The position numbers were made by a program, and so were the translations under genes. Shown here piece after piece: positions 26,525 to 36,361 of a stretch of 64,000 bases of DNA. A model generated the notes under the pieces. That model did no database searches. It was not told the origin of the DNA and was given only the letters and a program-made list of their open reading frames with translations. Location: the NCBI GenBank assembly GCA_023400055.1, contig JAEXFN010000003.1, positions 1-64,000 on the forward strand, given 5' to 3'. Numbering within the stretch: position 1 is the first letter of the stretch; each line of letters begins with the position of its first letter. The DNA is from Bacillota bacterium. GTDB taxonomy: Bacteria; Bacillota; UBA4882; UBA8346.

Positions 26525-26747
26525 TCCTAAACTCCTACATTTTGCCGGCATAAACCGGCAATTGTTAGATCTGCTTTCGCAAACTCTCCGGGTACTATTT
26601 TGACAATCCAAAATACTTTTTGTATTTTTCGCTCACCAATATTAGAAATTCATTTAGGAACATAAAGGCGGTGAAACGGGACAGATTTTTATTGGCGATT
26701 TTCGATTTTCTTTAAAAACTAAATATAAATCAAATATTCGGCTAAAT

Positions 26748-26773
26748 TAAATTCTAATATTTTGGATCGATCT
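26748..26773 (+). promoter_or_regulatory. Weak candidate sigma-D promoter of flagellin
   Basis: TAAA (26748-26751), 14 nt, then ATCGATCT, sharing CGAT with the GCCGATAA consensus. The roughly 195 nt between it and the flagellin start contain GGAAAGGAGG and other GGA motifs of the kind CsrA can bind, and GC-rich inverted segments; no known riboswitch is evident. Confidence 0.3.
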
Positions 26774-26969
26774 CAATATCAAGTGTAGGGAAAGGAGGCT
26801 TTGTGTGGTATCCGCCGGCGGGCCAGCGGTTAGGAAAGATAGGACCGTGGCGATTCCGGCACAAGTTTCGGCTGGCCGGCAGTCAGTGGGAAGGTGGGCT
26901 GTCGAAAAGCTAACGGGTAACAGATTAAACAAGGATGCTTAAACTTTTAAAATCAAGGAGGAATTTACA

Positions 26970-28196
26970 ATGGGAATGGTAATTAATACGAACATGGCTG
27001 CTTTAAACACTTACAATCAGCTGAACCTAAACAACACAGCCATGAACAAATCACTGCAAAAACTGTCATCCGGATACCGCATCAATACCGCTTCCGATGA
27101 TGCCGCGGGACTGGCCATCTCCGAAAAGATGAAGGCCCAGATTCGTGGCCTCGATCAAGCCAGCGACAACGCGCAAGATGGCATTTCTTTGGCCCAAACC
27201 GCCGAAGGCGCGCTCAATGAGACCACCAGCATCCTGCAGCGTATGCGCGAATTGGCCGTCCAATCATCCAGCGATACCAACACCGATGAAGATCGTCAGA
27301 ACATCCAGGATGAAATGGATGCACTGGTCAGCGAGATCAATGACATTGCCAATGACACTCAGTTCAATACCAAGAACTTGCTGGACGGCTCCATGGGCAA
27401 AGCGGTCACCGCTGCCACCAAAAATGTTCAGAGCAATACCTCACTTGCAACGACGACTACCACGGGAGACCTCTTAACCTCCCTGACCGATGCCGACGGA
27501 AATAGTCTTGGCATCAGCGCTTCCGATACCATTACCGTTAGCTATGTGAAAAATGGCGTCCTGGAATCCCAGGATATTACAATCTCTTCCACCACCACTT
27601 TAGGAGGCATCGCATCCGGCGACTTTACGTTAGATGCCGATACCAACGGTATTACAGCGACGGCTGCTACGGGTGGAACTTCCTCTGCCATTTACGGTTT
27701 GACGATTACTGTTAAGGATTCCGACGGCAACACCAATACCGCCGCGACCAAAGCATTGTCCTCATTCACCCAGACTACCAAGGCCGAGGATAAGCGGAAT
27801 GATGGTTCGGCCACCGTGCTCATCGGCGCCAATACTGGTCAAGATATTAATATCAGCATCGATAATATGGATGCCAGCTCACTCGGTGTGCAAGGCATTC
27901 AAGTCGGCACTCAGGATGAGGCCAATATTGCGATCAAGGTGATCGACACCGCAATATCCACGGTAACCTCACAGCGCTCTAAACTTGGCGCCATTGAGAA
28001 CCGTTTGGATAGCACGATCAATAATTTGACCACTTCCAGTGAAAACCTGACTTCGGCGCAGTCCCAGATTAAAGACGTCGATATGGCCTCGGAAATGGCG
28101 AACTACACCAAGTTAAGCGTCCTGAACCAGGCCGCCACCGCCATGCTGGCGCAAGCCAACCAACTGCCGCAACAAGTATTGACCCTCTTAAAATAA
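26970..28196 (+). CDS. hag: Flagellin
   Basis: 408-residue filament subunit. The N-terminal D0/D1 region (MVINTNMAALNTYNQLNLNN, LQKLSSGYRINTASDDAAGL) and C-terminal region (DMASEMANYTKLSVLNQAAT, MLAQANQLPQQVLTLL) are strongly conserved. The middle (about residues 150-300), Thr/Ser/Asp-rich and variable, is the exposed D2/D3 part and could be glycosylated. AAGGAGGAATT precedes the ATG. It is a single gene with its own terminator, opposite in direction to the other flagellar genes here. Confidence 0.97.
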   Translation: MGMVINTNMAALNTYNQLNLNNTAMNKSLQKLSSGYRINTASDDAAGLAISEKMKAQIRGLDQASDNAQDGISLAQTAEGALNETTSILQRMRELAVQSSSDTNTDEDRQNIQDEMDALVSEINDIANDTQFNTKNLLDGSMGKAVTAATKNVQSNTSLATTTTTGDLLTSLTDADGNSLGISASDTITVSYVKNGVLESQDITISSTTTLGGIASGDFTLDADTNGITATAATGGTSSAIYGLTITVKDSDGNTNTAATKALSSFTQTTKAEDKRNDGSATVLIGANTGQDINISIDNMDASSLGVQGIQVGTQDEANIAIKVIDTAISTVTSQRSKLGAIENRLDSTINNLTTSSENLTSAQSQIKDVDMASEMANYTKLSVLNQAATAMLAQANQLPQQVLTLLK

Positions 28197-28218
28197 AAGC
28201 TTTAACGTAACGAAAGAA

Positions 28219-28260
28219 CCCTCTGTGCCGGATTCCGGTGCAGAGGGTTTTAATTTATTT
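28219..28260 (+). terminator. Intrinsic terminator of flagellin gene
   Basis: CCCTCTG and CAGAGGG arms with an inner CCGGA/TCCGG stem, then TTTTAATTTATTT. A strong rho-independent terminator. Confidence 0.92.
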
Positions 28261-28272
28261 CTGAAACTAAAG

Positions 28273-28689
28273 TCATTTTTTCATATTGAAACGGTTACCC
28301 CAGGCTACCATCTTCCATTGCACAATGTATTGCTTTTTGAGACGGCCGCGCATCAACAGATTGTTAAGTTCCGCTCCGATTCGTTCCCGTTCCGATTTTG
28401 CTTCCTGTAAAACACCGTTACAGTAACTGAAGACTTCCCGTTCTTTGGCCGTGACCGCCTGGACCATGGGTTGAATACCGTTAATATTCCGCCAATCCTC
28501 GGTCCTTTCCAGCTGCTGGTTTACGCCGGCGAGCTCCTGGATCAAGGCCTCGCGCTCGCGAAGCATCCTGGATAATCCTCGCAATTCGCGCTTCCGGATA
28601 AAATAGCGCTGCGTTTCGGTGTTGGCCCGGATCTGCTCCAGAACTTCCAGTTTTCGTTTTAAAATCTCCTGAATTTCACGCTGCTCCAA
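28273..28689 (-). CDS. Putative flagellar export chaperone (FliT/FlgN-like)
   Basis: About 138 residues, almost wholly helical and charged (EIQEILKRKLEVLEQIRANT; REREALIQELAGVNQQLE), with no membrane segment. Position directly after fliD is the usual place for FliT, and the length fits FliT/FlgN chaperones, which are too divergent to call by motif. I prefer a TTG start at 28689 after AGAGGTGAT; a GTG at 28698 is also in frame. It is the last gene of the flagellar operon and ends convergently with flagellin. FlgN is the alternative. Confidence 0.6.
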   Translation of the reverse strand: MEQREIQEILKRKLEVLEQIRANTETQRYFIRKRELRGLSRMLREREALIQELAGVNQQLERTEDWRNINGIQPMVQAVTAKEREVFSYCNGVLQEAKSERERIGAELNNLLMRGRLKKQYIVQWKMVAWGNRFNMKK

Positions 28690-28701
28690 TAATATCACCT
28701 C

Positions 28702-30630
28702 TTACGACGAACTTGAGGAAGTATAAGACGCTAAGGCCGTCAACTGGGCGTTCATCTGCGAAATATAGGTTTCCATCGCGGTATATTTGGTATAAAGACG
28801 ATCCTTTTCGTCATCCAGCCGGTCTTGCTCCTTGTCGATTCTTTCCTTGTAATCATTAATCTCTTTCGTCAACGTATTGTCCGTACTGGTGGTGGTATTC
28901 TCCACGCCCGCCTTCTCGAGCAGCAACCCTTTATTGCCGCTGCTGTCATTGATCGTAGAGATGTTATCCTGGATAACATCGTAAAAGCGATAAGCGAGCC
29001 CTTCTTGCTGGTAACGAGTCGATCTTTGGCTGGAATCGAGGCGACGGTACTTGGTGCCCGTCCCGCCGTAATCGGTGGAGGTCTGCGTAAAAAGTTCCAT
29101 AATCCCTGCCGAGTTGCTTTGAATCGCCTCTTTCAGCGTATCTTCGTCGATGTAAAGTTTGCCTTTCTCCTCATAACTTCCGGTGGTGATTCCGATACTG
29201 GCCAAGTTAATCGAGGAACCGGAGACCGCGTCCACCAACGAACTACGCAAGTTATCCACTAAGCTTTGCAACAAAGAATCGTTGGCCAACAAACCGATTT
29301 TGGCCTTTTCATTCCACTTCTCAATCTCGGTTTCGGACATTTCATCTTGTTGCGCCTGGGTGAGCGGCGGATAATCGGAATCATATTTCTCGGACAACTT
29401 GCCGTTGATGGTGCTGATCAGCGTATTATAATCGTCGACAAAACTTTTAATGCTGTTGTAAATGGCGTCGTTATCCTGGGTTAAGGTGATGGTGGCGGCA
29501 GCACTATCGGTGGTCACCTGGTTAAAGGTATAAGTGACGCCGTTGACGGTGACTGTGTTGGAACTGCGGGTGAGGCTTTGTCCGTCAATGCTCACTTTGG
29601 CATCGGTCCCGGCAGTCGATTGGCTCAAGGCCGCACTCAGAAAGGTTCCGCCCGTCTCGCTCACCGATAAAGTTTTTTGTGCGCCCGTGGTCGTTGCCGT
29701 CATCACCAATTGGTCGCTCAGGCTATCATACTTCAATGTTACCCCGGCACTGCTGGCATTGATCTCGGTCATCATTTGGGATAGGGTCGTTGATTTGTCG
29801 AAAGTAAAACTGACGCCATTGATGCTCAGTTCGAGCGCACCCGAATCATTGAAGCTGAAACTGTTGCTCATCGAACTGGCCAGTTTTTCCAAGGTATCCG
29901 AGGTGCTAATCCGGTTCGAGAGGGTAGCCCCGGTGCCAAAGCCCAGTTCACCCAAGGCGCTGCTGTCCGAAGAACTGCTCGGTGCGCTGATGGTGATGGC
30001 CTGAACGCCGCTATCCGCGGCCTTAATCGTAAGAATGCCCGAATCGTCGGCGGTAATCGCCACTTTTCCCTCTCCGACTGCATTATCGATAGCCGTTTGC
30101 AGCGAATCCAGATCGGTGACCGAACTGTCCAGCGTCACCGTTGTCGCGGTGCCATCCAGCGAAATCACAAAACTGGTCCCCGCCAGCGACGTGTAATCGG
30201 CCGCCGTTGCTCCTTGAACATCTTTAGATAGACCGCCGTCGGTCTTTAAGGTAGCTGCGGTGGCCAACTGGCTGACCGTAACCGTGTGGGATCCCGCAGT
30301 GGAGCTGCTGGTATACGAAGCCGTAACCGCGCTACTGCTGCTGGTGATGGAGTATTGTTGAAACGTCTTCGCGCTCATAATACTGCTCGAAGAGGTTGAA
30401 TTAAAGTATTCATCACTGAAGCTCTGAACATCGGAGATGATGCTCCGGTAGGCCTCCTGTTTCCATTCGGCCAGCTGTTCCTGTTGCTTCAGCTTGTTTA
30501 GCTTGGCCGAATCAGCGGTGATCAATTGATCGACGATCGAGTCGACATCGATACCTGAAGCCAACCCGCTAATCACGGTTCTGCCGTTGACCGTGGTTGT
30601 GGTAATGCTGCTACTGCTGGAACTGGACAT
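28702..30630 (-). CDS. fliD: Flagellar filament cap protein FliD
   Basis: 642 residues. The N-terminal FliD_N region (ISGLASGIDVDSIVDQLITA, KLKQQEQLAEWKQEAYRSI) and C-terminal FliD_C (KEINDYKERIDKEQDRLDDE, YTAMETYISQMNAQLTALAS) are clear. The middle is long and Ser/Thr-rich, giving it more than the usual 450-550 residues. It caps the growing filament and folds flagellin in place. AAGGAGG precedes the ATG. It lies 30 nt after flgL. Confidence 0.95.
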   Translation of the reverse strand: MSSSSSSSITTTTVNGRTVISGLASGIDVDSIVDQLITADSAKLNKLKQQEQLAEWKQEAYRSIISDVQSFSDEYFNSTSSSSIMSAKTFQQYSITSSSSAVTASYTSSSTAGSHTVTVSQLATAATLKTDGGLSKDVQGATAADYTSLAGTSFVISLDGTATTVTLDSSVTDLDSLQTAIDNAVGEGKVAITADDSGILTIKAADSGVQAITISAPSSSSDSSALGELGFGTGATLSNRISTSDTLEKLASSMSNSFSFNDSGALELSINGVSFTFDKSTTLSQMMTEINASSAGVTLKYDSLSDQLVMTATTTGAQKTLSVSETGGTFLSAALSQSTAGTDAKVSIDGQSLTRSSNTVTVNGVTYTFNQVTTDSAAATITLTQDNDAIYNSIKSFVDDYNTLISTINGKLSEKYDSDYPPLTQAQQDEMSETEIEKWNEKAKIGLLANDSLLQSLVDNLRSSLVDAVSGSSINLASIGITTGSYEEKGKLYIDEDTLKEAIQSNSAGIMELFTQTSTDYGGTGTKYRRLDSSQRSTRYQQEGLAYRFYDVIQDNISTINDSSGNKGLLLEKAGVENTTTSTDNTLTKEINDYKERIDKEQDRLDDEKDRLYTKYTAMETYISQMNAQLTALASYTSSSSS

Positions 30631-30660
30631 TTATGCCGCCTCCTTGCGCTTTCCAATGTT

Positions 30661-31731
30661 TTAGGTTAAAAAATCGACCAAGCTTTTGCCGATCACCTTC
30701 GCACCGACAGTCAGCGACGCTTCGTAAACATATTGGGCGGTGGAGAGTTCGATGCTCACTTCGGCCGTATCCACATCTTCATTATTGCTCATCAACTGGG
30801 TATAAGTAGTGTTATCGTTGGAGAGCCGGTCTTTGGCCATACTGACATAGTTCATCCGTGCCCCCAGATCGGCGCGAGCGGTCAATACCCGGTCATAATC
30901 CGTATCCAGATCCGAGAGTACCGTGTCCAGATCCAGGGTATTATCCTGAACCGTAACGGTCGCCGGCGACGTCGATGTGTCAAGCTGTGCCGTTTTATAC
31001 GAAGTCGCGCCGCCCAGCCCGAGCAGCAATTTATCGATGGTGTCGAACAGGTTGGCGCCGGTCGCCCCACCGATCACATTCTGGCCTTCGACATTGACCG
31101 CGATCTGGACGCCAAAACCGATGTTGAATTGTATCGCTTGCGTCCCGTCGTTTTGAGCCTGATACGTCTGGTCCGCATTGGTACTGCAATAGTTAATGAT
31201 ATCATCATCACTGACCGATTCGGCGGTCGGTCCGCCGAGGCTAAGGTAATCTCCTTTAAAAGTCACCTTGTCGCCCAGTTCGGTCGATTCGATGGCATAG
31301 GGCGGCGAGTCTGTCTCATAACCAGCGAAAACATAGCGACCGGCATAGGAAGTATTCATTACATCGACCACTTGCTGTTTTAATTCGCTGACTTCGGTTT
31401 TGATGCTCTCTTGATCGCTGTCGCTCAAAATGTCGCTGGAAGCCTGGACCGTTAACTCCTTGAGCCTTTTGATGATATCGCCCAGATCGCTCAAAGCGCT
31501 GTCGGTTACTTCCTGCCAGGATGAGGCGTTATCGACATTCTTCTGATATTGCTCCACCTTGGCGACATAGTTACGGTATTTGATGGCCCGCGCCGCCACC
31601 ACCGGATCGTCGGACGGCAATTGGATCTTGGATTGGCTGGAAGCCTGCTCCTGAGCTTTGCTCAATCGCTCCAGGTTTTGATTCAAATTCCAAATCGTAT
31701 TGGCGGTCATCATGTTATTGGTGATTCGCAT
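30661..31731 (-). CDS. flgL: Hook-filament junction protein FlgL
   Basis: 356 residues. The N-terminus RITNNMMTANTIWNLNQNLE and the segment LPSDDPVVAARAIKYRNYVA are FlgL hallmarks, resembling flagellin D0/D1; the C-terminus AQYVYEASLTVGAKVIGKSL completes the coiled coil. It forms the second junction ring below the filament. AAGGAGG precedes the ATG. It follows the second flgK gene by 37 nt. Confidence 0.94.
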   Translation of the reverse strand: MRITNNMMTANTIWNLNQNLERLSKAQEQASSQSKIQLPSDDPVVAARAIKYRNYVAKVEQYQKNVDNASSWQEVTDSALSDLGDIIKRLKELTVQASSDILSDSDQESIKTEVSELKQQVVDVMNTSYAGRYVFAGYETDSPPYAIESTELGDKVTFKGDYLSLGGPTAESVSDDDIINYCSTNADQTYQAQNDGTQAIQFNIGFGVQIAVNVEGQNVIGGATGANLFDTIDKLLLGLGGATSYKTAQLDTSTSPATVTVQDNTLDLDTVLSDLDTDYDRVLTARADLGARMNYVSMAKDRLSNDNTTYTQLMSNNEDVDTAEVSIELSTAQYVYEASLTVGAKVIGKSLVDFLT

Positions 31732-31768
31732 CCGTAATACCTCCTTGTTATTCCGATGCTATTTGCCG

Positions 31769-33289
31769 TTATTCATTGACCATATCGATGGTTGCCTGGT
31801 AAATCTCATTCCAAGTGGTGACCAACGTCGCCGCCGCGTTGTAAGACTGCTGGTACTTAGTGAGGTTGGCCGTCTCCTCGTCGATGGAGACTCCGGAGAC
31901 CGAAGTCCTGCGGTCGCTGATGTTTTTGACGATGGTGCTCTTGTAGTCGGCCATCCGCTGGGCGTAGGAGCTGTTGGTGCCGAGGGAGGCAATGATCGAA
32001 TCCATAAAATCCTCGGGCGTGCCTTTATTGAACATCTGGCTGTCCTCGCACAGTTTGATCAGATCGGCGACATTCTCGTTGTTATCCGCCTCATCCGCAC
32101 TGGAAGACGCCGCGATTTTGTCCACGTCCTCCTGAATATCCTTGGATACGGAGATGCTGGCTGCAGTAATGTTGGCGTAGCGCGAATCCAAGTCGATCCC
32201 GCTGTCCATGAAATCGGCCGATGAAGAATCGTCATACGTAAAAAAGCGGATGCCGGTCGACCCGTCGGCTCCATAACCGCCGGCATGCCCCGCGTAATAC
32301 GTATTGCCGTCGGCGTAAACGCCCTCGTTGAAGGCCTCGGCGAAGGTACGGGCGAACTTGTCCAATTGGCTGATATAATAAGGAATGCCTTTATAATCGG
32401 AGTCCGTACCGGTTCCGTCCCGCAGATCGAGGTAACCTTGGAGTTGGCCGCCGGCCGGTTCGAAAGTATCCTGGGTATCTTGCCAGCGGATGCCGTACAT
32501 GCCGTCGGATGTCTCGTAACATTCCAGCTGCCGGTAATCATTGCCGTTGACGAGCGTTTCACCGTTGACGCTGACGGTCAGCATAGTGTTATTGCTACCG
32601 TCCGCATTGGTGCCCACCACTGTTTGACTTACGGTTACCGCGGTGAGTTTGGAAAGATTGTCGAGCAACACGGTTCGTTGGTCTTCCAGCTCATTGGTGG
32701 TGGCCCCGGTCGACGCCGCTTGCTGGATCTGGTCGTTGAGCGCGGCGAGTTGCCGGGCATAGGAGTTAATCTGATCCACCGTCGTCTTGACCGAGGTATT
32801 GAGGTCGGAGCGGAGCGATGTCAGCTGGTTGGAGGCGTTATTGAGATATTCGCACAATGAGTTGGCGGTCTCCAGGACGCTGGTCCGTACCGAACTGTCG
32901 CTGGCGTCGTTCGACAGATCTTCCAGCGCCGCGTAGAAATCATCCATCACTGTGGAAAACCCGTCGTTGGAATCGCCGAGCACCGACTCGATCTCGGTCA
33001 GCGAATCCGACTTGACCTGCCACTCTCCCAAAGTGGAGTTGGCCTGCCAATATTTTTTGTCGAGGCTGGCGTCGTGAATCTGGGTCACCGCAGTTACCTC
33101 GGAACCGCCGCCGATGATGGCGCTCCCGCCGGAGACCGTCACTCCGCTGACGCTGGTCTGACTGACCGTCTGCCGCGAATAGCCCTCGGTATTGGTATTG
33201 CTGATATTGTTGCTGGTAACCGACAAAGCCACCTGGCTAGAGTACAAGCCGCGCGTGGCAATGCTGATCCCCATAAAAGTGGAACTCAT
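31769..33289 (-). CDS. flgK: Hook-filament junction protein FlgK, second copy
   Basis: About 506 residues. It opens IATRGLYSSQVALSVTSNNI, then NTNTEGYSRQTV, the FlgK/FlgE-type D0 motif, and closes EETANLTKYQQSYNAAATLV. The middle domain (about residues 200-400) differs strongly from the neighbouring flgK at 33320-34798. The ATG at 33289 fits AGGTGAT best. Flagella normally need a single FlgK, so two tandem copies suggest duplication with divergence, or a distinct junction protein. Confidence 0.88.
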   Translation of the reverse strand: MSSTFMGISIATRGLYSSQVALSVTSNNISNTNTEGYSRQTVSQTSVSGVTVSGGSAIIGGGSEVTAVTQIHDASLDKKYWQANSTLGEWQVKSDSLTEIESVLGDSNDGFSTVMDDFYAALEDLSNDASDSSVRTSVLETANSLCEYLNNASNQLTSLRSDLNTSVKTTVDQINSYARQLAALNDQIQQAASTGATTNELEDQRTVLLDNLSKLTAVTVSQTVVGTNADGSNNTMLTVSVNGETLVNGNDYRQLECYETSDGMYGIRWQDTQDTFEPAGGQLQGYLDLRDGTGTDSDYKGIPYYISQLDKFARTFAEAFNEGVYADGNTYYAGHAGGYGADGSTGIRFFTYDDSSSADFMDSGIDLDSRYANITAASISVSKDIQEDVDKIAASSSADEADNNENVADLIKLCEDSQMFNKGTPEDFMDSIIASLGTNSSYAQRMADYKSTIVKNISDRRTSVSGVSIDEETANLTKYQQSYNAAATLVTTWNEIYQATIDMVNE

Positions 33290-33319
33290 TATCATCACCT
33301 GCTCTTTTTACCCGGACTC

Positions 33320-34798
33320 TCACGAGCCCAGGTCGTCGATTAACTCTGCCAATAGACTGTCCATGGTGCTCAAGACTTTGGCATTGGCGCTATAGGCTTT
33401 CTGGTACATCATCATCTTGGTCATTTCCTCGTCCAATGATACCGAAGAAATGGATTGACGTTGATTATCCACCTGTTTCACCAGCGTATTCTGAGTGTCA
33501 TAGCTGCTGCTGGCATTGTTGCCCGCCGTCGCCACCCAGGCCACCAGGGACTCATAAAAGTCATTCAAATTGACGGATAATCCATCGAACTTAAAAATTT
33601 TCTGCTCGGTCAGCTGATAAATCTGCTCGGCGATGGTGCCGTCCCCGGCTTGGCCTTGGGTTGAGGTAACTACCTTATCCAGATCGTTTTCCAGTTCCGG
33701 ATTGACTTGGATATTGCTCAAGCTGAGCGGCTGGCTGCTGTCGACGGCGGTAAAGAAGTCAAGTCCGGCATCGCCGTCCAGGTCCGTGCCCGAGGTATGC
33801 AAGGCATTCAATGCCGTCGCGATGGTGGTGAGCAGATCGTTCAGTCCTTGCCGCAGATTAGCGATGGAACTGGTTGAACTGGCGCTAAAATCATAAGGAG
33901 TGGTGGTGATGACCTGGTTAAAGCTCTGATCGCCATCCTCCAGGTAGGCCCGGATGCTGCCGCTGGTGAGATCGGCCGCCGAACCCAGATCGGCCCATTG
34001 CACCTGCAGCGGGTTTTCTGCCGTCCCGTCGCCCACGGCTTTCAGTTCCCGGGTTTCCGTGCCCCGCACCAGGGATACGCCGCCGATGCTGACCTCCATA
34101 ATTCCGTTGGACTCCTGCACCTTGATGTTGGCCAGCGCGGACATCTGATCCAACAGGCTGTCCCGCTGATCGCGCAGATCGCCGGCTTCCGCGCCACTCA
34201 ACTCCTGCTGGGTGATCTGGCCGTTCAACTTGGCGACCTGTTGCGCCAAGTCGTTGAGTTTGGTCACCCCCTCCTGCACCTGAGTGACGCTGTCCTCCTG
34301 CAGTTGCTGAAGCTGAGCGTCAATATCCTGCATGGTACTGATCAAGCTCTCGGCATTTTCGAGCACCGACTGTCTGTTGCTTTGGCTGCTCGGATCCTTG
34401 GCCAGCTCCTCCCAGCTGTTGAAGAAGTCCGCCACGATCTGCTGCAGGCCGCTCTCCGAAGCATCAGCATCATCGCTGGTTGTAAACTCATTGAGTGTTT
34501 CTTGGATGGTTTCCAAGTTGTTCTCCTTCACTTCCCAATAGTTGAGTGCCGCATTTTGATTGCGATAAGTCTGATCGAGCAAGGTATCGCGCGCCCGCAG
34601 TACTTCCGACAGGCTGACGCCGGTCCCGGCCGTCGTCCCATTCGACTGGGAGACGGTCTGTTCCACGCTGCTGACCTGTTTGCGGGAGTATCCGGCGGTA
34701 TTAATGTTGGATATGTTGCTGGTGGTGACCGCCAACGCGCTCTGGTTGGCAGCCATCCCCGAAACCGCGATATGATAACTGCTGAATGTCGAACCCAT
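33320..34798 (-). CDS. flgK: Hook-filament junction protein FlgK, first copy
   Basis: 492 residues. D0 region SSYHIAVSGMAANQSALAVT, NINTAGYSRKQV, and C-terminal LDEEMTKMMMYQKAYSANAK, typical of FlgK. The central coiled-coil part (QDIDAQLQQLQEDSVTQVQE, GDLRDQRDSLLDQMSAL) matches FlgK more closely than the second copy does. AGGAGG precedes the ATG. It follows flgE by 85 nt and precedes the second flgK by 30 nt. Confidence 0.9.
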   Translation of the reverse strand: MGSTFSSYHIAVSGMAANQSALAVTTSNISNINTAGYSRKQVSSVEQTVSQSNGTTAGTGVSLSEVLRARDTLLDQTYRNQNAALNYWEVKENNLETIQETLNEFTTSDDADASESGLQQIVADFFNSWEELAKDPSSQSNRQSVLENAESLISTMQDIDAQLQQLQEDSVTQVQEGVTKLNDLAQQVAKLNGQITQQELSGAEAGDLRDQRDSLLDQMSALANIKVQESNGIMEVSIGGVSLVRGTETRELKAVGDGTAENPLQVQWADLGSAADLTSGSIRAYLEDGDQSFNQVITTTPYDFSASSTSSIANLRQGLNDLLTTIATALNALHTSGTDLDGDAGLDFFTAVDSSQPLSLSNIQVNPELENDLDKVVTSTQGQAGDGTIAEQIYQLTEQKIFKFDGLSVNLNDFYESLVAWVATAGNNASSSYDTQNTLVKQVDNQRQSISSVSLDEEMTKMMMYQKAYSANAKVLSTMDSLLAELIDDLGS

Positions 34799-34883
34799 CT
34801 TGGCACCTCCTGTTCCGATGTTAAGCTGTTATGGTGCTCTTCTTCCCGCCAGCGGGAGTTGAGCCGGCCATAAGATCCCGGTT

Positions 34884-36248
34884 TTACCGGATCAGGCTGA
34901 TGAGGGTCTCCAATATGTTGTCCGAAGTGGTGAGCACTTTGCTGTTCGCCTGATAAGCCCGCTGCGTGATCATCATGTCGCTGAATTGTTCCGAAAGATC
35001 CACATTGGACAGTTCCAACGTCCCGGTGCTCAATGAGCCGGTGCCGCTGGTGCCGGGCGCTACGCCGCCGGTGAAGGAGCCGGAATTGACGGTGGTCGCG
35101 TATAAGTTGTTGCCGATCTTTTCTAACCCGGACGGGTTATTGAAATAGGCCAAGGCGATCATGCCCAGCGGCTGTGTTTGATCATTGCTGTACGAACCGT
35201 AAATAATCCCATCGGAGCCGATCGAAATGCCCTGGAGTTCGCCGCCCTCGTAACCGTCAATGGAAGAGACCGAGATTCCTGAGCCTGTGCTGGTCGTGCA
35301 ATAAGAGATATTGCTGAAATCGAGGCTGACGTTGAAGGCGGCCGCCCCGGCGTAGGTCCCCTGCGGGGTAAGGGTAACCGTGGGATTGGTATTGTAATCG
35401 GTCGAGTCGGTGGTGATCATTTTGCCGCTGCTGTCAAACTCGACATAGCCGCTGGCGCCGCTTGCCGCCAGACTGGACGAATCCGACGGATCCACTTCCC
35501 AGTAATAAGAGGTCGTATTGGTGGAGCTATCGGTGTAACATTTGTATAAATTGACTTTCACGTCATAACCGTTGCCCTGGGCGTCATAAACCGTCATCGT
35601 CGAGGTGGCGGAAGGGGTGTCCGGCAGCGTGGTCGCGATGGTGTTGAGCGCCGTGCCGTTGGCGTCGGCGGAAGGATCCAGCGTGCCGGTGAGCGAAGCC
35701 TTGGTAGTGGCCTTGGCGGCGATATACATTTTGTTCCCGTTGACACTGTCCGAGAAGATGTTCAACGGCTGGACCGCCTGCTGGGTGTTGTAAACGTAGC
35801 TGCCGTCGCTGCCCGTGCTGTACTGTTCCCAGCCGCAGACCTTGTAGCCGTTCACCACCAGATTGCCGTCGGCATCGACGCCGAAATTCCCGGCTCGCGT
35901 AAACTGGTATTCGCCCGAAGAGCCACCCTGGACGATGAAGAAACCGTCGCCGCTGATGGAGACGTCGGTGGAGTTGCCGGTCGATTCGGTGCTGCCGACG
36001 CTCATGTCGGTGGTTACCGCCGACACGCTGACTCCCATGCCCATTTGGATGGCGTTGGTGCCGCCCGTATTCGTGGCGGAATTCGCCGCCGTGGCACCGC
36101 GCAGCGTTTGACTGAGCAAGTCGCTGAAACTTACCGTTTGGGATTTATATCCTACCGTATTGACGTTGGCAATGTTGTTACTGATCACATCCAGCTTTTG
36201 CTGCTGGGCTTTAAGACCGGATACGCCCGAATAGATGGACGTTAACAT
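34884..36248 (-). CDS. flgE: Flagellar hook protein FlgE
   Basis: About 454 residues. N-terminal LTSIYSGVSGLKAQQQKLDV, NVNTVGYKSQTVSFSDLLSQ; middle DGFFIVQGG and YQFTRAGNF; C-terminal NVDLSEQFSDMMITQRAYQA. These are FlgE features and the length exceeds FlgF/FlgG. It builds the hook, with FlgD as cap. ATG 36248 lies 9 nt from AGGAGG. It is the second gene of the operon. Confidence 0.94.
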   Translation of the reverse strand: MLTSIYSGVSGLKAQQQKLDVISNNIANVNTVGYKSQTVSFSDLLSQTLRGATAANSATNTGGTNAIQMGMGVSVSAVTTDMSVGSTESTGNSTDVSISGDGFFIVQGGSSGEYQFTRAGNFGVDADGNLVVNGYKVCGWEQYSTGSDGSYVYNTQQAVQPLNIFSDSVNGNKMYIAAKATTKASLTGTLDPSADANGTALNTIATTLPDTPSATSTMTVYDAQGNGYDVKVNLYKCYTDSSTNTTSYYWEVDPSDSSSLAASGASGYVEFDSSGKMITTDSTDYNTNPTVTLTPQGTYAGAAAFNVSLDFSNISYCTTSTGSGISVSSIDGYEGGELQGISIGSDGIIYGSYSNDQTQPLGMIALAYFNNPSGLEKIGNNLYATTVNSGSFTGGVAPGTSGTGSLSTGTLELSNVDLSEQFSDMMITQRAYQANSKVLTTSDNILETLISLIR

Positions 36249-36361
36249 CTGCATTTACCTCCTGCCTGATATCGCTATTTCATCCGTCATTCAGAAATAG
36301 ACATCAGCCTCCCCAAAGTGGGGTCCAGCCGATCGAGGGGATACCGTAACGCAACTTGGGA

